Assembly: GCA_001939145.1 (NCBI GenBank) | Contig: LSRX01001548.1 | Location: 1-64,000, forward strand | DNA: 64,000 nt | Direction of reading: 5' to 3' | Source: Symbiodinium microadriaticum | Taxonomy: Eukaryota; Sar; Dinophyceae; Suessiales; Symbiodiniaceae | Shown: positions 53,951 to 64,000 of the stretch, one piece after another | Layout of the letters: each line of letters begins with the position of its first letter | How positions within the stretch are numbered: position 1 is the first letter of the stretch | Translations under genes and position numbers: made by a program | The notes under the pieces: model-generated | Databases searched by the model: none | What the model was told of the DNA's origin: nothing | Seen by the model: only the letters and a program-made list of their open reading frames with translations

Positions 53951-55130
53951 GATCTACCTACTCACAATGCGCGCCGGGCCTGTGCTCGTGTTTTCGAAGA
54001 CGGCGTGGTGGTCTCGTACTATAGCAACTCCCAGCATGTCGACTGCGATAGCCTGTCCAGCCGTGCTGCGGGCGTCGGCCGGTTTCAATCGTCCCGCTCT
54101 TATTTCGGGCGACTTCAATTGGCGGGCAACTTACGAAGATGTCCTGCGGCCTTTCGGCGGGGTTAGTGCTAGCCGTATCGCCAGTGTCCATGATAGCCTT
54201 GCTGCACCTACGCGTGCCGTTGCTTTGGGGTGTCCTATAGCCTTCCATTTGCTGCCGTATCCACTGGACCGGTCGCCGGCGTCCCGCGCCATGTTGCGGT
54301 CACTTGCAAGATTGGGTCGTTCTTGCAGTCTGCCGTTGGTCGCAGCCCCCCGAGACGTTATCACCGATGTGCAGTGTAGAAGTGGTTGCGTAAACCTACG
54401 CCGGCCGAGCAAAATTCCCTGCATGACGGCATCCCCCAACCAAATAGGGGTGGTTCGGTCGAGCATCGTTTGGCCGGCTGAAGAAAAGGTTTGCCAAGCT
54501 GCAGTCCGCCTTGGAATCGCTGACTGTGAGCAGCCGGCCGAGCTGACAAAGGCTTCTTACCCCTCGTCGAGGCCTGTCGCACCTACACCGTTACATCGGC
54601 ATGGCGAGTCAATTGCTTTGCGACAATGGAAGCGCCTGCACCGCGCTGCTGCAGAGCAGTGGCGCCGATCCGGGGCCGCGGCTGAGTTGACCCCATCCCA
54701 GCTGATGCATTGGCACGTCCGTCTTCAGGCGCCTAACCATCGAGCCAGTGGTGAAGCCATGCCCGTGACGCAAGCCGAAGCAGTATCTTCAAGAAGCTTT
54801 CGACATGCTGCCACGGCAAGGATTGCTCGAGTCCCTGGAACACGACGGTCTGGATGCAGCCCTCACCTGGACTATAATTCATGTACATGACACAGCATGT
54901 ATGCAGTTTACACCTGGTGAGCACACAACGAGCATAGGCACGTCTAATGGTGTACGTCCATGCTGCGGCCTGGCGCCGTCACTGTGGACGCTGTTCATTC
55001 GTCTGATCATACGCAAACTCCCGCACACCCCAGAGCAACTGCAGGAGGCTGCAGGCCCGCCACTCAATTGGATATGTGATCGAGGTTTTGACTGAGGCAT
55101 GCAGATGACCACGCTACAGCACCACCGCCG
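53949..55130 (+). mobile_element. Second LINE remnant: AP-endonuclease-like piece and RT piece
   Basis: A 313-codon frame (53949-54890) contains PALISGDFNWRATYEDVL and, further on, AAPTRAVALG. The GDFN motif with the downstream PTR is typical of the endonuclease part of dinoflagellate LINEs. A second frame (54805-55095) reads IHVHDTACMQF and TSNGVRPCCGLAPSLWTLF, the RT motif B region, and the next frame reaches ADDH at about 55102-55113, which fits motif C. Then the RT stops abruptly in Glu/Lys-rich sequence. It is a truncated second element, joined head-on to the first in the same direction. Confidence 0.6.
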
Positions 55131-55436
55131 GAGGAGATCAACAATCCGGGCACGGAGGCCACGCAGACCGAGGAAGCCGCGGAGAAGGAAAAGGAGAAGG
55201 GCAGAGCCTCCCCCATGGACACCACGCAGAGGGAAGCGAAGAACGGCGCCGGAGCAGGAACTGGACCCGCAAAGGAAAGGGCGGCAACAAGTTCCATGCG
55301 GAACCAGCAAGGGCCGCGGACAGGAGGGCTCTGGAAGTGGCTGGCAAACCAAAACAGCCAGGGCTCAGAGCAGACGTGACGGAATGGTGGAGCAAACATC
55401 GCGAGGATCGCCAACACCGCCGTCCGGAAGAAGAAG
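55114..55436 (+). pseudogene. Glu/Lys-rich fragment after the second LINE RT piece
   Basis: In the frame of motif C the protein runs on as PPPEEINNPGTEATQTEEAA and a Lys/Gln/Gly-rich stretch to a stop near 55380. The composition resembles the linker of retroelement ORF1 proteins rather than RT, so two unrelated pieces seem to be fused. The alternative Arg-rich frame is a shadow. Confidence 0.3.
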
Positions 55437-55457
55437 AAGTAGTAGTAGTAGGTGTGA

Positions 55458-55500
<43 letters not shown>

Positions 55501-55538
55501 TGTAGTAGTAGTAGTAGTAGTAGTAGTAGCAGCAGGAG

Positions 55539-55571
<33 letters not shown>

Positions 55572-55583
55572 CAGCAGCAGNGT
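55437..55583. repeat. (AGT)n triplet repeat ending at an N
   Basis: AGT run with AGC and AGG variants; a single N at 55581 marks an unresolved point, as in the other simple-repeat tracts. Confidence 0.9.
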
Positions 55584-55609
55584 CGCTAAGGAAACTAAGC
55601 TTACAGAAC

Positions 55610-57274
55610 TCAACCCTAAACCCCTAAACCCCTAAACCCCTAAACCCCTAAACCCTAAACCCCAAACCCTCAACCCTCCACCTTGAGCTCTAAAAGGGGT
55701 TGAAAAGCTGAGATCCTAAGCCCTGGAACCCGGAAGCTCTAAGCTTTCGGAGCCACCCAAACCCCCCTGAAACCGAAGTCCATCAATAACAATGAAGGCG
55801 AAAATCCCTAAACCCTAAACCCTACTCCCTGAACTCGTAACCCTCACTCAGAAGACCCAAAGCCTCATAGGTGTGTAACTGCGGAATGAGGACCCTCGCA
55901 ACCGCAAGCCTAACCCGTTTGCTGAGTCACAAGACCCTTCAGGTAAACCCGGCGCCCCGAAATCCGAGACCTGTGTAACCCTATAGCATTTTCATCCCTG
56001 TATATAATAGACTTAGACCCTCGACCCTAAACCAAGCAACCCAAAGGCGTCGGCTCGACTAATCAGCGCGCTGAATGCGCTCTCCAAGGCCACCGGGAAC
56101 ACGTCGTTTGGCCTGTAACGAAGACGCTTCTGTGCATGTAGTGCAACGTACCTGCTGTGGTGCATTCGGGGAGAAGTACTCCAACTGGTGGCCACATCCT
56201 GCATGTTATTGTGCAGGCATGCTGTAGTGCGAAGCTTGTGACCTTGCTCGTCTTGCCAGAGTTTGCAGGTTGTGTTGTTTTCCACAGGTCCAGTTGCCAT
56301 GTTCAGTCATGTCAGCAAGCAACAGAACCTGATGAAAAGGATCAACGAGCTGGTCTTGCCCACATGTTCAGTCTTGTTATCTTCAAAGTTGAGTGCGCAG
56401 TCTAGTCACCGGGTTGGACGGCTTTGCAGCCTTCTGCAGAGCACGTTTTCGCATCGTAATGTTTGCACGGTTGTATATCTGAGTAGGCCTTGTCGTAGCA
56501 CAACATCTCTACATTGCCTGAAAGTCGTGGGATAGTTTGATGCTCAGTTGGTCGTTCTTAAACATGCTGTTTGGGATTTCCCGTGTTCGGGTCTACCAAC
56601 TTACAACCATATTTTGTTCAGCTGCAGTGTTGTTCGGCTGTTCCTTTTTGCGTCGTGACATCGTGCTCGCGCTCTGCTAGAGTATGCATCGCCGTCGCAT
56701 TCTGTGGCTGGGCTTGGTCGTGCTTTCGTGACTGATCAGATACTGTCTGCAATGCCGCGGCTTTTGATCTTTGAGAGTTTTGCAAGGCATCGTAGGATGT
56801 TGTGTAATCTTGTGATGTTTGCCGTGCTAACCCTTTGGGCCATATGGCTTCGACACCTTAATGTTGTTGCAGAGTGCTATTTCGCCAGTGCATCGCTGTT
56901 GAATGCAGTTGCGACAGTTTTGTTCCCTGGTCTGCGTAGTGCTTTTCGGCTGTTTAAGCATCTTTGATGTGTCCGACATTGCCGTGTTCTCTGCAGGTGC
57001 TCTTCTGTATCTTTGCATGGTAAGACTCCCTTCATGCCACCATCTGGTCGCACATTCAAAGCAGCCCTTAATGAGTCGCGAGGTTGATCTCTGCAACACT
57101 GCTTTCGCAGTACCTGCAGCACCCTTCAACGGAAAAGACGCAAACTGGTATTATGCCTTAAACTCCAAACAGGCACCTCGCAATCACTGCCGTTTCGGAT
57201 TCACCCACGCACCGAAATCTCAGCTGTGCAACCCTTTGGGATACTTTCCGAGACCCCAAACCCCAATCCCCAGA
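55610..57274. other. No recognised gene; CCCTAAA tracts at the left
   Basis: CCCTAAA-type repeats at about 55612-55675 and 55808-55832. From 56040 to 57270 the base composition is closer to coding DNA, and short open frames exist on both strands, but none shows a domain or a convincing exon. Confidence 0.4.
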
Positions 57275-57463
57275 CCCTGAATGGAACCCTAATCCCTAAA
57301 CCCTGAATGGAATCCTAAACCCAAACCCCTAAACCCTGAATGGAACTCTAAACCCGAAACCCTGAATGGAACTCTAAACCCTAAACCCTGAATGGAACTC
57401 TAAACCCTAAACCCTGAATGGAATTCTAAACCCTAAACCCTGAATGGAATCTTAACCCCTAAG
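57275..57463. repeat. 26-bp satellite built on the telomere heptamer
   Basis: Seven tandem units of the form CCCTGAATGGAACTCTAAAC + CCTAAA, each 26 bases, except the second, which is 33 bases because of one extra heptamer-like insert. Only the interior positions vary. Confidence 0.85.
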
Positions 57464-57574
57464 CCCTGTCCCAAGACCCACTGAAGTCTTCTCGAGGAGC
57501 CCGTGGGGAGCGTCGAGACGAAGCGCCGCGAGGCACATGTGCCGAGACTCTCAGTCCCAGACAGGCCAGTACAA

Positions 57575-57872
57575 CTATATATATATATATACACACATAC
57601 ACACATATACATGCATATACATATATATATATATATACATACACATACATACATCTACATACGTATACAGACGTATGCACATGTGCACATGTATTTGTAT
57701 ATATGTATATATATATATATGTGTACATCTATATATATGTATATATATATATACATATATGTGTGTATATATATATGTATGTATTTGTACAACATATATA
57801 TATATATATATGTACATATATATATATATGAATGTATATGTACACATATATGTACATATATACACACACATG

Positions 57873-57924
<52 letters not shown>

Positions 57925-57957
57925 CATATGTACACATATATATATATATATATATAA
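57575..57957. repeat. AT-rich microsatellite (TA, ATAC, ATGTAC)
   Basis: Nearly 400 bases of TA and TAYA repeats just upstream of the hydroxylase gene; peptide frames here are artefacts. Confidence 0.9.
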
Positions 57958-58224
57958 GATCATGATTTCATGTCTATCCCTTAGATTAGGGATGTTGGGC
58001 TCTTTTGGGAACGCTGTTGCTGAGTGATCCGGGACCAGCAGGAGAGAGAGAGGGTTGTCAGCATATGTCAAGACCGCATGTGGGCAGTGGTTGAGAAAGT
58101 CCTTCCACTGGAAGTGCGAGCATAGCTACAAGCTTCTGCCTGGAATCTCCATTCTGTTCAGGCTCAAGGCCCCGTGGTCGTCCATCACCCACCTCTGGCT
58201 GCCATTGCTGTGTCGCTGGGTGTC

Positions 58225-59340
58225 ATGTCCGGACAGTCCAAGGAGATGGCGTACACCTTGGAGTACCCGTCCGAGAAGCTGAGCTTTCGCCACCACTTCT
58301 CCTCTCTGTTACTGAGTGGCGACTGGTCCCTGACCTTGCTGGAGCTTGGTAGTTTGGGGTCGCTGGTGGCTGCAGCCTGCCTTCTACCTGGTGAGAAGGT
58401 GAATGTCAAGGGCTCTTGGACTTTGAAAGAGCTGGCTGCCTTCCTTTGTACAAAGGCTGCTGTGACACGTCTTTACAACACCTACCTTGAGGCCGTGTTC
58501 TTCACCTTCCCACGTTTCCGCACGCAGCCTCCGAACGAGCATGCACTGAAGGAGAAGAGAGACCTTTGCGGTAGGGACATGGAGCAGTTGCAGACCATCC
58601 TATTTCATGATCGTCTAACCCTGCTCAGCCAGTTCGCTTTCAATGTGGGTCTCTATTATGCTATTCCCGGCTACTACCCACCGGCTGGCAATTTTGCACC
58701 TCTTCATGAGCGTGTGCTTCGTCTTGTATCCAATCACTACCTCATGTCCTTCGGCATGTACTGGATGCATCGAGCTCTTCATGTGGTTCCATTCCTTTGG
58801 GACAAGATCCACTCCTACCACCACTGGGCCAAGCACCCCTTGTCCCGCAACACCTACGACGACCACTGGCTGGACAACCTCGGCAATGCCGTAGTGGGTC
58901 ATTTCTGTGCACAGGCCCTCCTTCCCCTTGACCGTGGGACCTTCTGGTTCTCGCACATCTTCCGCATCTTCGAGAGCTTGGAGAAGCATTCTGGTGTGAG
59001 TTGTGGGTTCAACTTGGCCCACCAGTTGCAGAGGTATTTTCCCTTTGCGCAGATGCCGCACCACCACGATTGGCATCACGAAGGCCACAAAGGGTGCAAC
59101 TACACCTTCAGCTCAATCGGCGGTCTTTGGGACTGTGTCTTCGGCACGCGGAAGGTGGGCAGGGCCTTGGAGATCATGCCCTCACAGGCGACCTACAGAG
59201 ACAGAGCACAGGGCAAAAAGGCGGGCCGAGTGCGGACTTTGCTAGACCACCCTGCGGTGTGCCTTCTGCCGGTGGTCTCCGTGACGGCTGTCGCCATCAT
59301 GAAGCTGCAGAGGGACGGCTTCTCCTTGGCGCAGAGGTGA
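58225..59340 (+). CDS. Sterol desaturase / fatty acid hydroxylase family protein, intronless
   Basis: A membrane-bound di-iron oxygenase of the fatty acid hydroxylase superfamily. The His boxes are clear: MHRALH (about 58768-58785), HSYHHWAKH (about 58810-58836) and, near the C terminus, HHHDWHHEGHKGCNY (about 59060-59104), together supplying the iron ligands at the ER face. Hydrophobic segments lie at about 58300-58390 and 58615-58680 and around the first His box. From ATG 58225 the protein has 371 residues; the frame is open further up to 58126 but without an earlier ATG. The substrate (a sterol, sphingolipid or alkane-type lipid) cannot be told from sequence. Unlike the other host genes it has no intron and no telomere-like tracts, and GGCTCAAG (58161-58168), the 3' end of the spliced leader, lies just upstream, as in retroposed genes. 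Confidence 0.85.
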   Translation: MSGQSKEMAYTLEYPSEKLSFRHHFSSLLLSGDWSLTLLELGSLGSLVAAACLLPGEKVNVKGSWTLKELAAFLCTKAAVTRLYNTYLEAVFFTFPRFRTQPPNEHALKEKRDLCGRDMEQLQTILFHDRLTLLSQFAFNVGLYYAIPGYYPPAGNFAPLHERVLRLVSNHYLMSFGMYWMHRALHVVPFLWDKIHSYHHWAKHPLSRNTYDDHWLDNLGNAVVGHFCAQALLPLDRGTFWFSHIFRIFESLEKHSGVSCGFNLAHQLQRYFPFAQMPHHHDWHHEGHKGCNYTFSSIGGLWDCVFGTRKVGRALEIMPSQATYRDRAQGKKAGRVRTLLDHPAVCLLPVVSVTAVAIMKLQRDGFSLAQR

Positions 59341-60251
59341 GCCCGTGGACCTAGTCAATCCTGGCCAGCCCACTTGCCTCGAGAGGCCGTGAGCGCATGT
59401 TGGGCGAAATTCGGTTCCCTGCCATCAGAGTGTTGTACAGGTTCTGCTTCTGAAAGCAGGCTGCACGCATCTTTTCAGCTCACTTGCAAGCCTTGCAATA
59501 CTGGGCTCCATCCGCGTAGAGAGTGTCTGCATGCGCCCAGCTCCATCTACGAAGCTACCAGTAGACCCTGAATTGACAGCTGCTGCTAGTGAAATGCCGG
59601 TGTGGGCTGATCTCACTGCGCGGTAATAGATCGAGACAGAGACCAACATCACACAAACCATATTCGCACCCAGGTGCGGCCGCGGCACCAAAAGAGCGAT
59701 CCGACTCTTGCCCTCGTGACGTCTTTGCTTTTGTGAGAATGGCTTCTGGCCCGCGCCCAACAATTTTCCGAGAACCTGAATCCCCCCCGGAAGGGTTTAA
59801 AAAAGGGTTGCCAAAAGTGTTACCATAAGGGTTTCTAGAAAGGGTTGCTATAAGTGTTACTTAATACTATAAGGGTTACTGTAAGGGGTAAACACAAGGG
59901 TTCTATTTAAGGATTGAAGGCCTACTGCAAAGGGTCAAGCAAAGGCCAGCCATCCCATCCTCGGATGCTTCTCCAGTGCCGAGCTCCACTGAACCTTACA
60001 ACTTCAGCCGACAGCCCGAAGTCTTAAGCCCCAAACCCTGAAACCCCTTTAAACGCTAAGACCCCCTAAAGCCCTAGAGCCCCCTAAACGCCCATAGCCC
60101 TAAAGCCTAAACGCCCTAAACCACTCTGTGCCCAAGCCATCCCAATCCAGACGTTCCCAACCCCAAAGCTTCAAAACAGAATCCCCCAAGCTTCTTCTGC
60201 CCTAAACCCTAAACCCTAAACACTAAACCCTAAACCCTAAGTCTTTTGCAG
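59341..60251. other. No recognised gene; telomere-like variants
   Basis: The first 450 bases are the 3' flank of the hydroxylase. From about 60000 there are CCCTAAA variants, turning into a clean CCCTAAA array at 60200-60240 just before the next exon. Confidence 0.5.
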
Positions 60252-61455
60252 GCCGTCCCCGAGAATGAATTCCATGTCCCGCCCGTGGGTGAGGTCTCCA
60301 TCGAGGCTCGCGGACGTTTAGGCTTTAGGGTTTGGGGGTTTAGGGTTTAGGGTTTAGGGTGTAGGGGGTGTAGGGTTTAGAGTGTAGGGTTTGGGGTTTG
60401 GGGTTTAGGGTGTAGGGTTTAGGGTTTGGGGTTTAGGGTTTAGGGTGTAGGGGGTGTAGGGTTTATAATGTAGGGTTTGGGGTTTAGGGTTTAGGGTTTG
60501 GGGTTTAGGGTTCTGGCTAGACTTGAGTCCAGTAGCAAAAACAGGGTTCTGGGCTCGGAGTGCTGCCGGGTTAGAGCCTTGAGAAGCATCCTCTCTGTGT
60601 AGCGGACGCTTCCCTGCTTTCCGGACAGGTTACCTTTGTTGTCTTCCAGCAGACTTTTCAAAGCCCCTAAGAGGCCAGGCACGTGGCAGGTCAAGTCTAG
60701 GCTTTTCATGAGAGTAACACAGACTCGAGATTCGAGGCAGTACATACTTATGCAGAGGCCATCGGCGCACGGAAGAAAACCAGGTCTGCCTTTCTCGAAC
60801 TGACGAACGGAGCAAGACATGAATGAACATTTGATGTCACAATGTTCGTCCGTATGTTGAGGCAAGCAGGATGACGCAAAAACCTGTTCGTACTGGTATG
60901 AAGATGCAGCAGACTGGACATCGCAAGCATGTTCAGGCATGAACTGATCAATATGACGGAGTATTGGCACCATCTTAAAACATTGTAGTTGTATATTCCT
61001 GCAGAGACCTCTTTAAGCACATTGCCGGACGGTGATGTAACAGCGCACGAATGCTATCATACCGTGCAGTGTGATAGAGACATTTGGGCATTTGGTGAAC
61101 TTGAGTATAGCAACGTCATACCCTAAACCCTAAACCCTAAATCCTAAACCCTAACCGGAGCAACATCCAGAATCCCAAAAACCCCGGGAGGAGCAGCTGC
61201 AGTATCAGCAGCAGAAGAGGAAGCTTGCATCCCGCATCTCCCTAAACCCTTTAATCCTCAACCCTAAGCCCGAAACTCTAAGCCAGAAGCTCTAAACCCT
61301 AAGCCCGAAACTCTAAGCCGTAAGCTCTAAGCCGTAAGCTCTAAAGCCTAAACCCTAAACCCAAAGCTCTAGACCCCAAACCTCCGATGCTGCAGGACCT
61401 CATGGCACCGCTGCAGGATGAGGCTCGCTTCACCCGCGAGGTCAAGGAGCTGAAG
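60252..61455 (+). CDS. Putative host gene: small exons wrapped by telomere-like tracts
   Basis: Three coding-looking segments are seen. 60252-60305 (18 codons, AVPENEFHVPPVGEVSIE) lies between TTGCAG and a GC donor. 61191-~61222 (EQLQYQQQKRK) follows GGGAG. 61396-61455 (20 codons, DLMAPLQDEARFTREVKELK) lies between TGCAG and a GC donor. The last two are charged and helical, as in a coiled coil. A further segment may lie at 61948-62010 (YLVSPGLPFEEPGPVTRLG). The gene family is not recognised and the phase between the second and third segments is unsure. The intron after the first exon starts with a TTTAGGG array (60316-60510) and ends with a CCCTAAA array (61122-61156). Confidence 0.4.
60316..60510 (+). 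repeat. TTTAGGG telomere-like array (intron start)
   Basis: Nearly 200 bases of TTTAGGG with TGTAGGG and TTTGGGG variants. The array facing it at 61122-61156 is in the opposite orientation. Confidence 0.9.
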
Positions 61456-61489
61456 GCCCTGATTGGACTGCTTCTTTTGTTTTGTTTTG

Positions 61490-61520
<31 letters not shown>

Positions 61521-62726
61521 TTGTCAGCCCGGAGCCTGTTTTAGTTTTTGATGTTCGTTGTTGGGGTTCAGGGTTGAGGCTGAAGGGTTGAGGCTGAAGC
61601 GCTTGCATTGCTTGCATTCATTCGCCTCTGCGCCATAGACTTTCAAAGGCGCTCATGGAACGCTGATTTCTCATTTGTGCACTATACATTGGATATTATA
61701 GATTCTATAATTCTATTTGTATGCATTACGTGTTTTGTATGGTTCTAAATTATATGGTATTTAGAAGTAGTACCTCTGCCCTACGAACTCGTTCTCACAG
61801 CTTCGTTTGGATGGTTTACTGGGCCACAAGCGTCTTCTATTCAATCGCTCGTTGCCCCCCTAAGCCCCAAACCCCAAACCCTAAACCCTAAATCCCTAAA
61901 CCCCCTAAATCCCCAAACCCTAAATCCCCAAACCCTAAATCCCTAAAGCCTATCTTGTGTCTCCCGGATTGCCGTTTGAGGAGCCCGGTCCTGTGACCCG
62001 ACTGGGCTGTGACGGGTTTCTGAAAAGGGCGGTTTAGCGTTTAGGGTTTAAGTTGCCATAATGGGGATACAGGGATTTAGGGATTTAGGGTTTAGGGTTT
62101 AGGAGGAAGGGATCTATAAGGGCTCCTTTCAGGTTTTAGGGCTTAAGGTTTGAGCTACGATAATGTGGATACACGAGGGGTCCTTTAAGGGATCTATAAG
62201 GGTCTATGAGGGTTCCCTCATAAAATCTATAGGGGTTCCGCTAAGGGATCTTTCAGGGTTCCTTTGGGATCTACAAGGGTTCGAGGCTTAAGGTTTGGGG
62301 ATCTATAGCAAATAATAGGGCTTCCTGTTTATAGGAACCGAATTTAAGTTTTCATACAGGGAATACACAGTACATCATGGGGTTTCCTTATGGTAGTAAC
62401 TTACTTGAAGCTCCTTAACAGCAGACCAGTAAACTGGGATCTTGGGCGCTCAGGTGGGTTCCAGCATCCGACATGACTGCTCCAACCTGGAAGGAGCCCT
62501 TTAAAGGAACGTACGTAGCTACGTAGGTATGTACATAGAGGACCCTTTGGGAAAGGAGCCCAGAGAACTTCGGAGTAACCATCGTGACAGCGAGCGTAGA
62601 AACAGCAAGCAGCGGCCTCGCAGCGGCCTCAACATACTGATTGTGAGAGTTGATAACTGTTAGACATTCTTCAGCAGGGAAAGCCAGCCAGCACTCTGTT
62701 GCCGATGGCCCTCAAGACATGTTGAG
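61456..62726. other. Intron or spacer: poly-T, telomere-like arrays, stem-loop phrases
   Basis: GT and poly-T runs at about 61488-61522; CCCTAAA arrays at 61875-61945; TTTAGGG at 62040-62105; and repeated phrases of the type AAGTTGCCATAATGGGGATAC (62050-62080, 62150-62175, 62345-62410) related to the stem-loop at 8770-8827. No gene is identified. Confidence 0.5.
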
Positions 62727-62816
62727 GCCTTGTCCCAGCGTGAGGGCTTGCCCGAGCCGGCGTCGGAGGCGGCGCGGGGCCGCGAGGAGCTCTACTGCAC
62801 ATTACTGCAATTGTGT
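62727..62816 (+). CDS. Candidate exon, Glu/Ala-rich
   Basis: After TTGAG the frame reads ALSQREGLPEPASEAARGRE then ELYCTLLQL, charged and helical like the exons at 61.2-61.45 kb, so it may belong to the same gene. A CGACGA triplet run follows. Splice limits are not certain. Confidence 0.25.
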
Positions 62817-62879
62817 GTTTACGACGACGACTACGACGACGACAAATCTCATGCGATTGCTCCCCAGTGGCGCGGATGA

Positions 62880-64000
62880 CCTGGGGTAGAGTCCATATAA
62901 CTTTACCGGTATTTGGAGCCGGTTCGGCTCTTTCAGATCTCGCCACTGGCCAAGCTTGTCCTTCGTTTTCGATACAGACAACTCAGCCTTCGCATATTCC
63001 AGACCTACCATAGCACAGCCCTTGCAAAAGCAGGTGGCATCTGTAACGCTTACCTCGCTGTTCTTGACATGGCAAGGCCCCTCCTATGCTCTGGACTGAA
63101 CACCCTAAACACCATGAGCTCTCTTTGTGGATCCAGCATGGGACCTGCTACAGAGGCGAAGCTATCACACCCCAAAGCCCATACCCCGAGCCCTGAACCC
63201 CAAAGCCCTAAAGAGCCTGTTGAGCTCGAAGAGCAACGAGCCCTTACAGTAACCTCAAGCTTCCTAACCTAAAAGGAGCAGGGGACTTGGTAAGTAAGGT
63301 CCACGGAAGCATCTCTGGGGCGCATAAGTAATGATCCCCAAGCGCCCAAGCTTATAGCCATCATCATCCTCCGGACCTGCAGACCCTGAACTCCCTGAAC
63401 CCAGGGCCCTAAACTCTAAACCCCTACCCACCTAAACCCTAGAGCCCTAAAGCCCTAAAGCCCTAAACCCTAAACCCTAGAGCCCTAAAACTTCAAGCCC
63501 TGAATTGAACTGAGCCCTCCAACCCGGCAGCCCGCTTCTCTTGATGTTAAAAATGAGCACGCAAGCTCCAACCAAACCCAAATCTTTCGAGAGCCAAAAA
63601 AGGGGTTTCTTGGTTACCGCCGTACATCTACTTCGCCAGAGCCGCAGCCTAGCTATCAAGGCCCCAAAATGACAAGCTGGACAGTTCGCGTAAAACCCTT
63701 GAAAGGCCCTTGCAAAGCACCCTGAGACCCTGGCTCATGAAATCAGGCCTAATTCCACCCCACCCTATACCCCCTAAACCCCTACATCCCTAAATCCCTA
63801 AACCCTAAACCCCCCAAACCCTAAACCCTAAACCCTAACCCCCTACACCCTAAGCCCCGAAACCCTAAACCCTGAACCCTAAACCCTAAACCCCCAAACC
63901 CTAAACCCGAAACCCTAAACCCCTAAACCCTAAACCCTAAACTCGACACCTCTAAACCCCTCAAGCCCCAAACTGGGACATCCTGGTGCCTGCGGCGCGT
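62880..64000. other. No firm gene; dense CCCTAAA arrays towards the right edge
   Basis: A short + strand frame (62913-63272) has no recognisable domain. From 63370 on the sequence becomes CCCTAAA-rich, with a dense array at about 63775-63955. The last bases read as WDILVPAA in one frame and could be the edge of a further exon cut by the window end. Confidence 0.4.

Noticed and set aside
57275-57463. Possible CRISPR-like array
   Set aside because: The units are adjacent with no spacers, are telomere-derived, and the context is eukaryotic.
60491-60973. 160-codon minus-strand frame with several Cys
   Set aside because: No recognisable Cys pattern, and it lies within a probable + strand intron that starts with a TTTAGGG array.
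63770-63955. True chromosome end (telomere)
   Set aside because: The CCCTAAA array is short, impure and interstitial, and opposite orientations occur throughout the window.

Overview
The window looks like nuclear DNA of a dinoflagellate, most likely Symbiodiniaceae or a close relative such as Polarella. Five things point there: introns with GC or GA at the donor site; interstitial telomere-like TTTAGGG/CCCTAAA tracts spread through introns and spacers; host genes cut into exons of 30-100 bases; several dinoflagellate-type retroelements; and every supportable gene lying on the + strand, as in the one-directional gene clusters of this group. No bacterial operon, rRNA, tRNA or CRISPR array was seen.

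Layout. 1-1951: nothing recognised. 1952-5180: a broken retroelement with a 2OG-Fe(II) oxygenase-like domain, reverse transcriptase (RT) and RNase H-like parts. 7221-10335: a probable host gene seen only as tiny Ala/Lys-rich exons inside telomere-like repeats. 11-12.6 kb: simple repeats. 13388-17520: a SulP/SLC26 anion transporter with a STAS domain, one intron and one apparent frameshift. 17993-25552: a tyrosine-recombinase retrotransposon with A1 - ORFs - B1-A2-B2 split direct repeats. It carries a small membrane ORF, an unknown ORF, a gag-like ORF, an RT/RNase H polyprotein with a methyltransferase-like insert, a canonical 2A-like DIEPNPGP motif, and a tyrosine recombinase. 25.5-30.6 kb: spacer with a ShKT-like exon and a few candidate exons. 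30591-48133: one methylmalonate-semialdehyde dehydrogenase gene (ALDH6 family) in at least 20 small exons over 17.5 kb. 48.8-49.3 kb: AGT triplet repeat. 49.3-55.4 kb: an unrecognised membrane ORF, then remains of two LINE-type retroelements. 57.3-58.0 kb: a 26-bp telomere-derived satellite and an AT microsatellite. 58225-59340: an intronless sterol desaturase/fatty acid hydroxylase family gene. 60252-62.8 kb: small exons of another host gene, again wrapped in telomere-like tracts.

The host genes are metabolic or transport genes with no evident shared pathway. Two patterns are the most interesting. First, the 7.5-kb element joins split direct repeats, a 2A skip site placed just before the recombinase, and a methyltransferase-like segment apparently nested inside RNase H. 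Second, many introns start with TTTAGGG-like sequence and end with CCCTAAA-like sequence, so the two ends of an intron could pair. Exon limits were read by eye from protein-family conservation and phase, and some exons are clearly missing.
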